A DNA stretch of 64,000 nt from [Clostridium] asparagiforme DSM 15981 (GTDB lineage Bacteria; Bacillota; Clostridia; Lachnospirales; Lachnospiraceae), in NCBI GenBank assembly GCA_025149125.1, contig CP102272.1, forward strand, positions 5,332,001 through 5,396,000, given 5' to 3'. Under the pieces are notes generated by a model. It saw nothing but the letters and a program-made list of their open reading frames with translations, did not search any database and was not told the DNA's origin. This document shows, one piece after another, positions 63,552 through 64,000 of the stretch. Each line of letters opens with the position of its first letter. Position 1 is the stretch's first letter. The translations under genes and the position numbers were made by a program.

Positions 63552-64000
63552 CTATTGTCTGTAAAGCTTCAGAATTGCCTTCCTGGCCTCAGCCACCGTG
63601 GTGATATCCTCATCGATGTCGATTCCGCGTTCCCGCAGATCGTGCACCAGATATGTGATCTGAGGCGCAGCCAGCCCGATGGCCTCCAGTTCCCGGTAAT
63701 GGCGGAACACCTCCTTGGGCGGTCCGTCAAATACCTTCTCGCCGTGATTCATCACCATCAGCCGGTCGGCGTAGCGCGCCACGTCCTCCATACTGTGGGA
63801 AACCAGGATGATCGTCATCCCCCGGTCCCGGTGCAGCCGGTCGATCTGATCCAGAATCTCATCCCGTCCCCTGGGGTCCAGGCCGGCCGTTGGCTCGTCC
63901 AGTATCAGCACCTCCGGCTCCATGGCCAGCACTCCGGCGATGGCCACCCGGCGTTTCTGTCCGCCGGACAGTTCAAAGGGCGACTGTGCGTAAAAGGACT
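63552..64000 (-). CDS. ecfA2: Energy-coupling factor ATPase, C-terminal part (partial)
   Basis: The last 149 residues of an ABC-type ATPase. The ABC signature FELSGGQKRRVAIAGVLAME is visible near the edge, followed by Walker B VLILDEPTAGLD and the switch histidine in IILVSHSMEDVARYADRLMV. The Walker A half lies beyond the window. Its place next to ecfT in the standard rplQ-ecfA1-ecfA2-ecfT-truA order identifies it as the second ATPase. About half the protein is visible. Confidence 0.93.
   Translation of the reverse strand, partial: SFYAQSPFELSGGQKRRVAIAGVLAMEPEVLILDEPTAGLDPRGRDEILDQIDRLHRDRGMTIILVSHSMEDVARYADRLMVMNHGEKVFDGPPKEVFRHYRELEAIGLAAPQITYLVHDLRERGIDIDEDITTVAEARKAILKLYRQ

Overview
The window looks like chromosomal DNA from a GC-rich, spore-forming Clostridium of the Lachnospiraceae type. 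The evidence is the gene content (HPF long form, SpoIIM-like protein, Tex, CorA, an activase/dehydratase fusion, ECF transporter genes beside truA-rplM-rpsI), the strong GGAGG ribosome-binding sites, and consensus TTGACA-17-TATAAT promoters. Nearly all genes, the rRNA operon and the ribosomal-protein genes are on the minus strand. This suggests that replication crosses the window from right to left and that oriC lies beyond the right end.

Layout. 1-2.8 kb: partial Xaa-Pro peptidase, Lpd-like flavoprotein and HAD phosphatase. 2.9-10.7 kb: tRNA-Pro, a duplicated YcxB-like membrane protein, an alpha/beta hydrolase, a choline-binding-repeat protein, an EamA transporter, a Pit/DUF47 phosphate transport pair and a methyltransferase. 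10.8-12.7 kb: a collagen-like surface protein beside a decayed phage-holin fragment, then tRNA-Leu. 13-17.7 kb: xerD-like, lipase-like, EamA, spoIIM-like and NUDIX genes. 17.8-23.4 kb: proC, lysA, pyk, an inactive rhomboid-like protein and corA. 23.7-27.9 kb: a giant 2-hydroxyacyl-CoA dehydratase activase fusion. 28.1-28.3 kb: a relict type I-C-like CRISPR array without cas genes.

28.5-36.3 kb: a trans-sulfuration PLP enzyme, then a tRNA/rRNA operon read on the minus strand as tRNA-Ser, tRNA-Ser, 16S, 5S, tRNA-Ile, tRNA-Ala, 23S, then Asn, Glu, Thr, CAT-anticodon, Asp, Val and Leu tRNAs. The 5S gene lies between 16S and 23S, which is not the usual order. 36.4-45.5 kb: ispD-tsaD, rnz, a VWA lipoprotein, a zinc-ribbon protein and a tex-tsaE-tsaB-rimI operon, so the t6A-modification genes form two nearby clusters. 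45.8-52.6 kb: small membrane proteins, hom, an ACT regulator, prfB with its programmed frameshift, and secA.

52.6-53.3 kb is a gene-free region with seven same-orientation DnaA-box-like sites in 115 bp, upstream of hpf. 53.3-64 kb: hpf, an EamA transporter, an SH3/NlpC-P60 endopeptidase, trxB, a FabG-like reductase followed directly by a 160-bp palindromic element, an ECF sigma/anti-sigma pair, a lipoprotein, and the conserved rpsI-rplM-truA-ecfT-ecfA2 block running off the right edge.

The most interesting non-gene signals are the DnaA-box cluster, two kinds of palindromic element with terminal inverted repeats, the relict CRISPR array, the holin relic and the unusual rRNA gene order. No single undescribed multi-gene system is clearly present.
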